From Zasmidium citrigriseum (taxonomy: Eukaryota > Ascomycota > Dothideomycetes > Mycosphaerellales > Mycosphaerellaceae), in assembly GCA_002786025.1 (NCBI GenBank), contig NHNW01000011.1, forward strand, positions 1-64,000: 64,000 nucleotides of DNA, read 5' to 3'. The translations under genes and the position numbers were made by a program. This document shows positions 23,529 through 34,540 of this stretch, piece by piece. The notes below the pieces were generated by a model, which was not told the DNA's origin, searched no databases, and saw only the letters and a program-made list of their open reading frames with translations. Position 1 is the first letter of the stretch. Every line of letters starts with the position of its first letter.

Positions 23529-26500
23529 CCTAACCGCCCTACCCGGCTACCTATACGACTCTATAAGCTACGTATATATACGAGGACGATACTACTATCG
23601 CCTATCTCTCTTAAGAACCGAACTGGACCCCTTCGCTTCTAGATTCACGATACTAGCTCTCGATACGCCGCTATCCGATTAACTACTATATATAGTACGT
23701 ATTATAGTATAGCTAGCTAGTTACGAGGTATTAGAACACGTGGAACCTACACGAGTGATTTAGAAGCGCAAATATTTATAGTTTACTAAAGATACCGCGT
23801 GTAACTATAGCGGCTTAGTCCGTAAAGCCGGCTACCGCTATAGGTACTTAAGCCCCCTTCTATTCCGCTAATCTCTTAACTTTAATAACACCGATAATAC
23901 TACCGCCTTTAGTACCTCGAATCTTCCGACCTCTTTAAGCTCTTCCTCTATTAGTAGTTCCACCCTTACCGACTTTACCGAATACCTACCGATACCCCTA
24001 TTACTTTCCGCCCGCTTCGACACTATAGCGAAGTCTAGCGGCAAAGCGCTAATACCTACCGTACTAGCTAGCTCCGATCTAGCTAATAGTCTCGTAAAGC
24101 TAGGTAAGCTTAAGGTATTACAACTCCTCGGATCTATAGACTATATTAGAGACTTCCGCGACCGCTAGTTCCCTTCGGTTACCAACGACTCCCTAAGCGT
24201 GCTTAATAAGAACTTGGATTAGCTCGGCGACTTCCTTAAGACTCTAAGCGACGAGAATAAGACTAACCTTACTAACTTTATCTACGTATGTACTAACTAC
24301 TTTATCGAGGGACGGTTAGTTAGTATACTAGAAATAGTAGACCGTGTTAAGAAGGCTGCGAATATAGCGCCTAATCGTCGCAAATATAAGGCGCTAGACA
24401 AAGCATTAACATAGGGAGAAAAAGCTCGTAATCGGTATATAGCATTAAGGAAGGCTATAGCTTCCTAGCTATCTTTGCCCCTTAAGCGTTACTTTATATA
24501 GTTCTTCCTCGACATTAGCGTACCGCCTTAACGATAGAAGGAATTTACTACCTTTATCCTTAGCTATAAGGATTGGAAGGTAGTCGCTCCTCGTATTAGT
24601 AAGGCCTTTGTTTAGAGACTTATAAATCGCAAAGGTAAGGGTAGCCTAAGCAATAACTATCGGGTCGAGTAGACTAATCTAGATGCTATCGACGATAGTA
24701 AGAAGAAGTATCTTATTAATACTATCGATCTCAACTTAGCGGAAGTGCAAAACTAGCTAACGAAGAACAACCTCGGGCTGTACTTAGAAGATTAGTTCCT
24801 TTACCTAGTCGATCCTCGTGTCCGGGAAGAGTTATAGACACCCGCACCTAATGCTAGCTCCTTAAATTAGAGTAAGTAGCGAGGACCTCCTCCTACTAGC
24901 GGTCGTCCTCGAACTAATACTAACCCTACTCCTCCTTCGATTCAAGAGAAGCCCGCTCTATCTTAATAAGGTCCTACTAGAAATCTACGCCCTCGTACGA
25001 AGCCACCGCCTTTGGACTTAGGAAAGGGTTAGAACCCTCCTCGACCTAGTTACTAGCGCTCTGTATCTAATACCTTACCTAACCGTCCGAAGAGTAACCC
25101 TACTTCTAGCTAAGTTACGCCTATATAACAATCGCCTACTCCTCCTCGCTCCGGTAGCTATAGCCGAACTAACTCTAGTCTTCCTCGCTCTAGATTAGGA
25201 AACCTTCCCCGATCTAGCTCTAGTAACTTCTCTCGTCCTACCTCGGGCACCTTTAGTAACTCCCCTACGCTATCTAATTATAGCGGTACATTACTACCTA
25301 ATAATAAGAAATCTTAGATCTGTAACAAGTGCCTAGGATTCGTAGATACTACCCTAATCGCTTAGATTAATTATACTAACAAGAATAAGCCGAAGTTTAC
25401 TAATAATTAAGTCCGGCAGTACCTTAAGGATTATAACGAGAACGGTAAGCGCTAACACGCGAGCCCGCTCTACTATAATTACTTGCGACTGTTTATAAGT
25501 AGAATCCTAGGAATACTAAACTAACAAGGTAACTACGCTACCTTAACGAGTAAGGTTAGAGCTATAGTTACTACTAAAGACAACCTTAATAGGTTCCGCC
25601 GCTAGAATCCTAACTAGTTTGATGCACTCTACCGCCCTAACGTCCCTTCCAATGCCCTCGGTCCCTATCGCTTTACGGCCTAAACATATAATATACCTAT
25701 AAGCTAGAAGACTCCTTTTCTAAACTTGGCCCTAGCTATATTATATGTAGTAGGCGACCTAAGTAAGGACAACTAGGAGAAGAACGGTAACCTTACCTTA
25801 AAAGGCCTCTTTAACTAGTAGGAGAGTCCCTTCTACGCTAAGAACCCTAGAAATAATCTAGCCTTAGCTAGGAATACTATCTACGATGTTACTATAGATA
25901 AGGTGCGGATGTATCGATAGTACTAGCGCTTAATTCGAGAGAAGCACAACCTAGGATAGGGACGCACTATAGTTCATAGATTGATTTAGTAGTTAATAAG
26001 GACTAACCTTATCTACTACCTCCTCTATATACTACTACGCCCGGACTCTTACCCTACCCTTATGTTATACTCCTACTACATTAAGGATTAATATAGGGCT
26101 AGTAGTGCTAAGGAGAGTAACATAGGAGCTTAAGCCTTCCGCTACTTAGACTTTAATATCGAGTATATACATACGCCTAAGGGTAGGTAGAATATAATAT
26201 AGGGCTCGCTTACTCTTCTAGCCGAAGATACTAGTAACTGCACTATTATTATTCCCGGTATGTATAAGCGTAAGAAGTAGGACCCTTAGGTAAAGTTACT
26301 TAAGGACCGCCGAGGACTACAATCTAAAGCTAAGATCGAAACTATCGATAAGAAGATATAGACACCTAAAGACGCTAAGAAGTACGATACTAACTAGAAG
26401 CCTGTTCTATGCGGCAAGCTCGATATTCGAATTTCCATACCTTCTTTGCTACACGGTGCCTAAAAGCAAACTAAGGAGCGAATTAACTTGTTCCCCTAGC

Positions 26501-27066
26501 TCGTTAAGGTAGACCCCTAGGGAGAAGTACTTAAGATTCCCGGTAGTAGTAGCTGGACTAATCTAAATGCGTCTTACCGCGATCTCGTAGCTCTAAAGGC
26601 AACACCTTCTAGATTCGCTAATATCTTCGGCAAGATCCCCTTCCGCTTTCCGGCTACGATTAAGATAGATTCAACTTAGCCTATTAGGGATACGTTAATT
26701 GCTTAGCGTCGGTAGTCCGATCCGATAGTTATTAATAACTAGTATAAGATATGCCGCATATTACAGGAGTACTATAAAGCTAGACCGAATAACGCTAACT
26801 CTAGGTAGTTAATCTAGCTCCGTAAGTATCGTACTACGGCCGCGAACGAATTCTATAAGAAGTAGGCGGTCGTTCAAGGAATAGAGAAGAAGGCCTTCGG
26901 CAATAACTCCTACTTTAACAATAACAGGGACTTTAGTAGGTTGCCGTCTACTTTCGAGGCACCTATTCCTAAACTCCTAGAAGGCGAGGAGTTATCTATC
27001 TTAGAAGGCAATTTTATTAACGACGACGGTGTAGCTGTAGATAAGGACGGGAATGTGCTAGAGTAA
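23521..27066 (+). pseudogene. Accessory module 6: large protein with putative 2OG-Fe(II) oxygenase-like C-terminus
   Basis: One frame of about 1,180 codons, closed only by TAG/TAA, ends at TAA 27064-27066. The N-terminal 440 codons look helical and charged; about 24850-25310 is a Pro/Ser/Arg-rich linker; a lone C-N-K-C follows at 25320. The C-terminal third has (H>Y)-L-D-F-N at 26143-26154, an I-I-I-P-G-M-(H>Y) block ending at 26265, and R-I-S-I-P...L-H-G at 26428-26457, followed by an H/Y-R-D-L-V-like block at about 26580. This H-x-D...H...R order and the C-T-x-I-x-P-G-M-H phrase resemble fungal 2-oxoglutarate/Fe(II) dioxygenase-like proteins I remember; both metal His codons are TAC/TAT, as RIP of CAC/CAT gives. 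TET/JBP membership is possible but not shown. Confidence 0.55.
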
Positions 27067-27075
27067 GCTCTTTGT

Positions 27076-27102
27076 CGTTCGTACCCCGCTAGGGTGTTAA
27101 CG
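27076..27102. repeat. 27-bp palindrome 7, after module 6
   Basis: CGTTCGTACCCCGCTAGGGT followed by GTTAACG. It lies 9 bp after the module 6 stop and is therefore not coding in that frame. Confidence 0.85.
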
Positions 27103-27213
27103 CTATAGATAGTACTATAGGTTAAGGCTTCTAACTAATGTTTTCCTTTATTCTATAATGGATTGCGTTTGATTTCTAGGCATAAAGGTGTAAGTCTACG
27201 GGTTAGACTTATA

Positions 27214-27226
27214 GTAAGGGAGGGAA
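27214..27226 (+). promoter_or_regulatory. Polypurine tract of the LTR element
   Basis: The purine-rich run AGTAAGGGAGGGAA sits immediately before the 3' LTR, the position where plus-strand DNA synthesis is primed. It fixes the element's orientation as plus. Confidence 0.7.
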
Positions 27227-27586
27227 TATAGGCTAGCTAGCTAGTTTCTACGGTAAAAGCCGAGGCTACTAGCGCCTACCTTTAACCTCCGAGCTACGAG
27301 TACCTTTATTATTATTACGACACCTACTTTACATACACATACGACTAGCTTCTTGTACATTATGCGACATAGATAGATATAGTAAAATCCTATATACCAA
27401 ACTTCTTCTCTTCTTTTATAGCTTCCTTCGGAAGTACCTCCGTATATACGAATACCTCTACACATCTAAGCCTACTAATAGAGCTATGTTATACCCTCTA
27501 TTAAGATCTATCGCCTATAACCCTTCTCCGGCTCTATTACCTACTTAGCGTACGTAGGTGGGTTAGTCTATAGGCGCCGGGTTATA
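27227..27586 (+). repeat. 3' LTR
   Basis: Same length and ends as the 5' LTR; all differences are transitions. It is followed by CTAG, which repeats the four bases before the 5' LTR. Confidence 0.9.
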
Positions 27587-29150
27587 CTAGTACTAATAGT
27601 CTTATTTATTAACGTTTCGTATTAAATACACCCTAGCTATAATACTTATCGCTAAACGTTTCCTCTATACGTAGCGTATCTTCTTAGAGTTTTAGGAACT
27701 TCTTAAGTCGCTACGTACTAGCGAGAATCTATAAAATAGAGGCTTAGAGCTAGGCGACGTAAGCTTAACTAGTATAACTAGTACGGCTTAGAATTATACT
27801 TACCTTAGCGAGAATATATAGATATCTATATTCTTCGTTAGTAGTCCTAGCGTCTTTAATAAATTACTTCTACTCCTTTTTATTATAGTTCCGTTTAAAC
27901 TTATCGTTCGATAGACGAATCTTAAGGGTAGTATATAGATTACTAATAGCGAGCTAAATAACGTATATAAGGTATAGTACTAGTTACGGCTATTTCTTTA
28001 ACTCCTCTTCGGTTAGTTCTAAGCCTATAATAGTTATAGTTAAGCTCTACCTATCTAGAGTCGTAACCTATACTACTAGTAGCGCTACCTAGCCGTCCCT
28101 AGTACCTATACTACTATTTAGGTAGGTGTTATTAGTATACGCTCGAAGATAAGAGAGGCTATAGTAATATTAGATAGGAAATAGGGGTAGTAGGCTTTTC
28201 GAGCTTATATAGTAGTATAAAGCGTCTTATTATTCGAAGCGTTATTAGTCGTAAACGCCGAGATCCGCTCCTTTAGGTTAAAGTTTATTATTATCTAATC
28301 TACGTATTAATAGAGGTTTACGCTAGTATACTACCCCTTAATCTTAGCGAAGGATAGGAGCTCCTTATAGTACGTCTAGTCTTAATCGATCTAAAAGCCC
28401 TTAATACCGAGAAAGGCTAGTTAACGATTAGAGGTACTCTAGGCGTTAAGGGTAATAGCTACCTTCGAATCGATACTCTTAGGATAATATAGTTTGTTAC
28501 GAATCTTCTTAATAATATTACTAGTAGTATCCTTAATCTAGTAGTAGACCGTTAATAGTAATAGTATCTTTACGTCCTTATATAGGTACTTAAGGCTCCT
28601 CTATATATAGATATTCTTAAAAAACGTTACTAGTACGCTAGTACTAATATAAGCGTTTACCTAATAGATTCTAAAGTCGTAAGGGCTATTAGCTTCGAAT
28701 CCGTCTTTATATACCGCGTTTTCGGCTAGCTTCTACCTCTATAAATCGTTAGCGTACTAGTCGGCGTACTAGTTAGCGTACTAATTAGCGTACCTAAACT
28801 CGAAATCCCTTATTAAGGTTAAGCTAGCGTTTCCTTCTACTTATAGTTAATACCCGTAAGTCCTTATAAGATTTCTTCTCTAGGTACCGCTTTAATCTAG
28901 AGTTCCCTATATTATTAATACTCGGGTACTTTAGTACGGTACGATAGACCTTATAGATAACCTTAGGCTCGCCGTTAGAGATCTATATACCCTCTTCGAA
29001 TACTATCTATTCCGTAGCCTTTTTCGTAGAGCCCTATTATATAAATCGCTTCTTCGCTTTCTCTTCTCTAACTCGTAAACGTATTAGATTAGTATAGGGG
29101 ATATAGCTATAGAAGTCGATAAACTACTTCTTATATTCTCGATTAAAGAC
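27587..29150 (-). pseudogene. hAT transposase relic, N-terminal part
   Basis: Minus-strand frame with RIP stops. At about 28880-29060 a K-(H>Y)-P-S...S-R-L-K-R-(H>Y)-L pattern fits a BED zinc finger. At about 28440-28500 a D-S-K-V-A-I-T-L-(D/N)-A block matches the start of the hAT catalytic domain, and at 28222-28254 T-N-N-A-S-N-N corresponds to the conserved D-N-A-S-N-N motif. The frame runs leftward to the LTR element and, if one copy of CTAG is removed, joins in phase with the relic at 10344. Together the parts give a normal BED-RNase H-like-dimerisation order. Confidence 0.75.
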
Positions 29151-29641
29151 ATAGTAGTCCTCTCTCTTCGTAAATATTATAGCTACTTAGGCATTGTCTT
29201 TATTAGTATTATATATAGGCGTATACTAGCTATCGAGAGAGTTAGAGACTCGTAAACGCGTCCTTAATAAAGGACTATTATTCGTAGGCTCCTATAACGA
29301 AGCTACTACTTAATATCGTAAGGAATACTATAGTATATTCGTTAGCGATATAGTAAATAATAAATTGTCGTTAGAGTCGAGGTAGGTAGTAGAAAAGGCT
29401 CGACTAGTACTACGAGTAGATATAAGAGGGAGTATTAACTATAATATAGTATAGAAACGCGCTAGATAGTATACGTAAATAATAGTATAGGAAGAGAGAA
29501 GGAAATAGTTATAAATTTCCTACTAGAAGTTTAGGAAGCTACGGGAACGCTCCTACTACTACTTTAATACTTAGTAGGCCGCCTACTAGAGCTACTTGCT
29601 ACTCGCTACGCTAGCTATACTATACGAGCTCCTTATAATAA

Positions 29642-30167
29642 AGATTATTATACGCTTAACTATAAAAAGATAAGCGAGCGTTAATAGTAAGATAGCGTTA
29701 AAGTATAGAGTAGATACCTCGTCTAATAATTTCGAAATCGCGGGTCGTTATCGCTAAGCCTACTATATTAAGCCTAGTCTACTATAGCTAGCTTAACGCT
29801 CGACTCTTAGCTACCTATACTATTCGTACTTTAGAAATAAAGGCGATCGTTCCTTAATCGATCTAGCGTTAGGGTTATAACTTAAGGGTTACTCGATTAT
29901 AGCTTAGGGTTAATAGAAAGACGGCGACGATAAAGTAAGAAGATAATTAATAAGCTTAAGATTAAGCCGTACTAGTCTATACTAGTTAGAGAAAATACTA
30001 TTTTAATTTAAAGCGAATACCTTAGTATTTACGGCTACTATAGAGGAATATTATAAAATAGTATTTTTCTAAGGCTTAGATATTTACTAATTTTAAAGTA
30101 AACAAACGCGTTCTATATAGAATCCTCTTAACCTTCGTTAAGAAACTATATAATAGAAGTTAAGAAT
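29642..30167. repeat. 526-bp repeat, left of N
   Basis: Identical in length and alignable without gaps (offset 527) to 30169-30694. About 15 differences by eye, all transitions. It ends exactly at the base before the N. Confidence 0.9.
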
Positions 30168-30168
30168 N
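30168..30168. other. Single N, probable contig join
   Basis: The only ambiguous base. The same 526-bp sequence abuts it on both sides, which is what a scaffold join of two overlapping or repeat-ended contigs would leave. Confidence 0.8.
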
Positions 30169-30694
30169 AGATTATTATACGCTTAACTATAAAAAGATAA
30201 GTAAGTGTTAATAGTAAGATAGCGTTAAAGTATAGAGTAGATACCTCGTCTAATAATTTCGAAATCGCGGGTCGTTATCGCTAAGCCTACTATATTAAGC
30301 CTAGTCTACTATAGCTAGCTTAACGCCCGACTCTTAGCCGCCTATACTATTCGCACTTCGGAAATAAAGGCGATCGTTCCTTAATCGATCTAGCGTTAGG
30401 GTTATAACTTAAGGGTTACTCGATTATAGCTTAGGGTTAATAGAAAGACGGCGACGATAAGGTAAGAAGATAATTAATAAGCTTAAGATTAAGCCGTACT
30501 AGTCTGTACTAGTTAGAGAAAATGCTATTTTAATTTAAAGCGAATACCTCGGCATTTGCGGCTACTATAGAGGAATGTTATAAAATAGTATTTTTCTAAG
30601 GCTTAGATATTTACTAATTTTAAAGTAAACAAACGCGTTCTATATAGAATCCTCTTAACCTTCGTTAAGAAACTATATAATAGAAGTTAAGAAT
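30169..30694. repeat. 526-bp repeat, right of N
   Basis: Second copy, slightly less RIPed than the first (it keeps CpA/TpG at sites where the left copy has TpA). Confidence 0.9.
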
Positions 30695-33600
30695 CGAGAG
30701 AACGAGTAAACGTAGTCTAAGATGTTTATTTACGGTATCTAAAAGACGAAAGCTTATGCCTACGATAGTTTGTCGGGGTCTAAAGAGACCTAGCGCTTCT
30801 TAGGAAGCGCGTTAAGATCTACCTTATTATCCGCGAGGGCCTCGTAATACTTAAATAACGCCCTCGCTTCCTTAGGATCCTTCGTAGTAATAAAGCTAAA
30901 CCTCTCTAGATAATTATTATTATTAGGCTAGACCTTAGCTAGACTAGGTAGCGTAAACTTATCTTTATCCTTAGCCTCCTTATCCTCTCTAACGCTATAC
31001 TAGCGGCGTATTAACTACTAAGGGTACTAAGCCTCTACGTCCTACGATACTAAGTTGCTCTATAACGATATCTCGGCCTTCGTAAAGACCTTATATAGCC
31101 GAGGCATCGGACAGCTAGCGTTTATCTACTCGATAGATATATTATACGTATCCTACGAATACGTTAGCTATATTTATTAAGAGAGTAAAGGAATGCTTAT
31201 AATATTCTTAATCGAGATCTAACAAGTCTTACGGAAAGACCGATACTTACTAATAACCTTAACGATAAAGAGAAGTCCCTTAGGGTCGACTAGCATCGCT
31301 ACGTTATAGGTATTTAGCTAGCTATAGGCGCGAGGGCGGACGCGCTATAATCGGACGACTATATCGTAGAGGCGCTATTTCCGTATTAAAGTCCGGCGCA
31401 TACGTATCTAGTACCTACTAGGGCTACGTTCGAGACTATCTTCTATCTCGATAGTATACTACTTCTTACGAATAATACGATTAACCTACTAGAAAAGGAC
31501 TAGACTAGTCTCTATAAACTTATCGAACTCCTTATTATCTAGCTCCTCGATAGGATCCTACTATCCCTTATTATTAGGCTCTCCGAAGAGCTCGTTATCG
31601 TTATCGTTATCGGCCTAGTAGTCTTACAAGCTATGTATTTCGTTAGCTTAAGTATAGACTAGTATAGACTAGTACGCCGCTAATAGAGACTTTAAACTTA
31701 TAGCTTCTATCTAACGGCCGACTATCCTTCCTTCTTAACTATCTTAAGCATCTTACTATATATATAGTTAGCTATATTTAAGACTATAATAGAATATACT
31801 ACTACCGGAAATATACTCTTCCTCGCTCTCTAGCTTATTATTAACATCTATTAGCTTAGAGTAGGTAGCCTACTAGGCCGTACTATATACACTATTAGTC
31901 TAGATCCTAACTAGCACGACTACTACGCCGCTAAAGGAGTCTTAACATATAGGATCTTCTAGTTATAAAACGCTTCTTTCTCGCTTAGCTTAGTAGCCTA
32001 CTTAGTAGGGGATAGCGCGAGGTAGTCTTTATTCCTCTCGAGACGACGGATAGCTTTACGCTTACTCGTACGCGCTTTCTCGATAGCCTCCTATCTCGGA
32101 GCTCGATTTATACGGCGCTTGTTCTCTCTTATAGTATTTAGCTTCTTAGACTTCTCTTCTAGGGCCTTTCGCTACTATAGCGTAGTACGGAAAGGCGTCT
32201 TATCCTCGGATTTCGTACGCTTCTATAGCGTTGCTAGCGAATTAGATCTCTATCGCTTTATTCTCGCTAGTAAGTCGTACTCTATAATAGCTTTCGGGTA
32301 TATAGGTAGCGATACGATTAATATACGACTTATATGTAAACGAGCGGCTAGATATTAGTATAAATAGCGAGAGAAGGCGTAGGAAAGGCGTATTGTTGCT
32401 TAAACTCGCTAGCGTCGCTATATTAATGTCGCTATTACTAGGTAATAGACCCCTAGTAACGACGACACCTCTTCGATAGCGATATCGAGGTTGTCGGTAA
32501 TAAGGAAGAAGAAGACGATCGGAAGCGACGAGAAGGTACTAATATAGTATTAGGAAGCTTATAATCGCGAGTAGTTAATACCCTAAGTAAGCTAGTAACT
32601 AACCGAAGGAACGACTTCCTTAGCTATTACGAGAACCTAAGCTAGTATATTAGAATATACTAATCTCCTTCGAAGGAGAAGGCACGACTAACTCGGACGC
32701 TCGAAGTAAAGGCTTATAGCTAGCTCTATATATTAAGACGATACTAATCCCCGTCGTAGCTAGGATAGGTAGGACATAGCCTAGGCTACCTAAATAGCTC
32801 TCTTACCGAATATAACGATCGAATCGACTATAATATAAGGAGGGGCTTCTTATTTCTCGTAGCTCGGTAAGTGTTCGAAAGTCTAGCCTAAACGATTTAA
32901 AAACTAATAGCCGTAGTAGTCGTAGTAGTCGTACTAGTCTCCGGCCTTAGCTAGATTTTCCGCGCTAGCTTCGAGCTTAAACTATGTCTAAGTAGTACTA
33001 ATTTCGTCGTTAATTAGATCGGTTATACGATAGTTCGATAGGTACGGCACACGGTATATCGACTTCTATATAGACCTGGCCGTATTATTATAATAGAGCT
33101 CGTCGACGCGTCTTCTCTTTACATCCTTAGCATTAATCCCCTATACGGCTAGGTCTTTATTTAGTACTATACCGACACGATTATAACGTTTTCTTTAGGC
33201 CTAGCCGTAGACTATACTTTCTCTACTATCTAAATACTACTACTAGTTCTATAACTAGGCGACGGTCCTATAATACTACTACTAAACCTATCCTTAGCGA
33301 GGAAAACGACTAAGCCGAAGGCTAAACGTACGCTAACGAAAGGTCGATATACGGTGCCGATTTAGAGTAATACTCTAAAACGAAGGAGGCGATTTAGAAA
33401 GCTACTTAAGAATAAGATATCGTCGACTAGCTACAAAATAGTACTAGGTAGAGTAGTAACCGGCTATCGTAAATAGAAGCTAGGTATAGTTACTCTACGT
33501 AAGATTCGATAGATATAGAAGACTTACGACCTTATTATCCCTCGGATATTATTTATACGACTCGTTCGCGAGGTGGCCGCTACATTTAAGTATAACCTAC

Positions 33601-34540
33601 GTTTCTAGTCTAACGTATTATTCGCTCTATAAGAAGCCGCTAAGGCATACCTCGTCCGTAAGTTTAAATATAGTCTTAATCTTACATTACATATAAAAAG
33701 AGTAACGATTTAGCAAAGAGATATAAGGCTTATATAAATACTACGAGACAAGATTCTTCTAATAGATAAGTTGCTAGTACAGACGTAAGTAGATAAGTCT
33801 ACTATACGCTTAAGATCTTATTTCTCCGGACTAGTACGACTAGTACGAACTTCTTCCCCTACGAGGGCCTAGCTCTAGTATTAACAACACCTCTACTAAT
33901 AGACTCTTCTCTAACAATATACGTCGATAGTACATTTGCGGCATAGCGAAGACTAGCTACCTCTTTAATATCTATTACCTAGATATTTACCTACTATAAA
34001 GTCTCTCTTCGCTTCTTACTAAGTCTGTCTTTAATATCGTTAGCCTACTAGATCGCTTTCTCGATGTGTATTCGAAGATCTATATACTAGACTAGCTTAG
34101 AATATACTACTACTAATGTCGACGGATTCCTTAGGCTAAGTTACGAGAAGACGACCTCCTTTCTTATCGCCTATTACTACGATCCCTATTCGTATATAAA
34201 GAGCTAGTACGAGGACTGTCTCGGAATACACTACTACTAGAGGCTACTATTAACGTCTATGCCTATACATTAATTAAATCCTCTTACTTAGGCCCTTATA
34301 CCTATACCGTCGCTACGGATATACTACGAGCTCTAGTCCTAACTATACTACCTACCTACCTACTAAAGGACTCTTCGATTACACAATCCGCTAGTTAAAA
34401 GCTTACACTTTCGGTAAGAGCTTCTCGTATTACGTCGCTAGGGACTTCTAATAGTATCGGCTTTTCGGCTTTAGACTATTACGACTAGTACGCTCGCTCT
34501 TACATACTTTAATCCTAGCCTTTATATTCTTAGATCGGCT
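30695..34540. other. RIP-mutated transposon relic, family not identified
   Basis: A minus-strand frame can be followed from about 32150 down to 30700, with only TAG/TAA stops. It is Lys/Arg-rich at its start, has a V-D-P-K-G-L-L-F-I-V block near 31290, and ends with a K-D-P-K-E-A-R-A-L-F section. I do not recognise it. From about 33500 to 34540 only short degenerate frames are seen. RIP is strong but CpA/TpG survive more often than in 1-10344. A 79-codon plus-strand ATG frame at 32119 has no support. Confidence 0.5.

Larger units (their letters stand above)
10345..27586 (+). mobile_element. 17.2-kb Ty3/Gypsy-type LTR retrotransposon with extra modules
   Basis: Two 360-bp direct repeats (10345-10704 and 27227-27586) align at a constant offset of 16882, and a purine-rich tract precedes the second, giving plus orientation. 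The flanking bases TACTAG (10339-10344 and 27585-27590) overlap the LTR end, leaving a target duplication of 4-6 bp (CTAG at minimum). Inside, in order, lie a leader, gag-protease, RT-RNase H-integrase, three related frames, and a long frame with an oxygenase-like C-terminus. A 27-bp palindrome separates each module. RIP has introduced stops everywhere, but less densely than in the flanks. Typical fungal Gypsy elements are 5-8 kb, so the extra 8 kb is unusual. It interrupts a hAT transposase. Confidence 0.9.

Noticed and set aside
27241..27465. 74-codon minus-strand frame in the 3' LTR
   Set aside because: Lies wholly within the LTR and is broken in the 5' LTR by the transition differences.
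30695..32150. DUF3435 tyrosine recombinase (Starship captain)
   Set aside because: A weak V-D-P-K-G resemblance only; no catalytic R...H-x-x-R...Y pattern could be identified.
32119..32358. 79-codon plus-strand frame
   Set aside because: Antisense to a longer degenerate frame in a RIPed region; a chance opening without known motifs.
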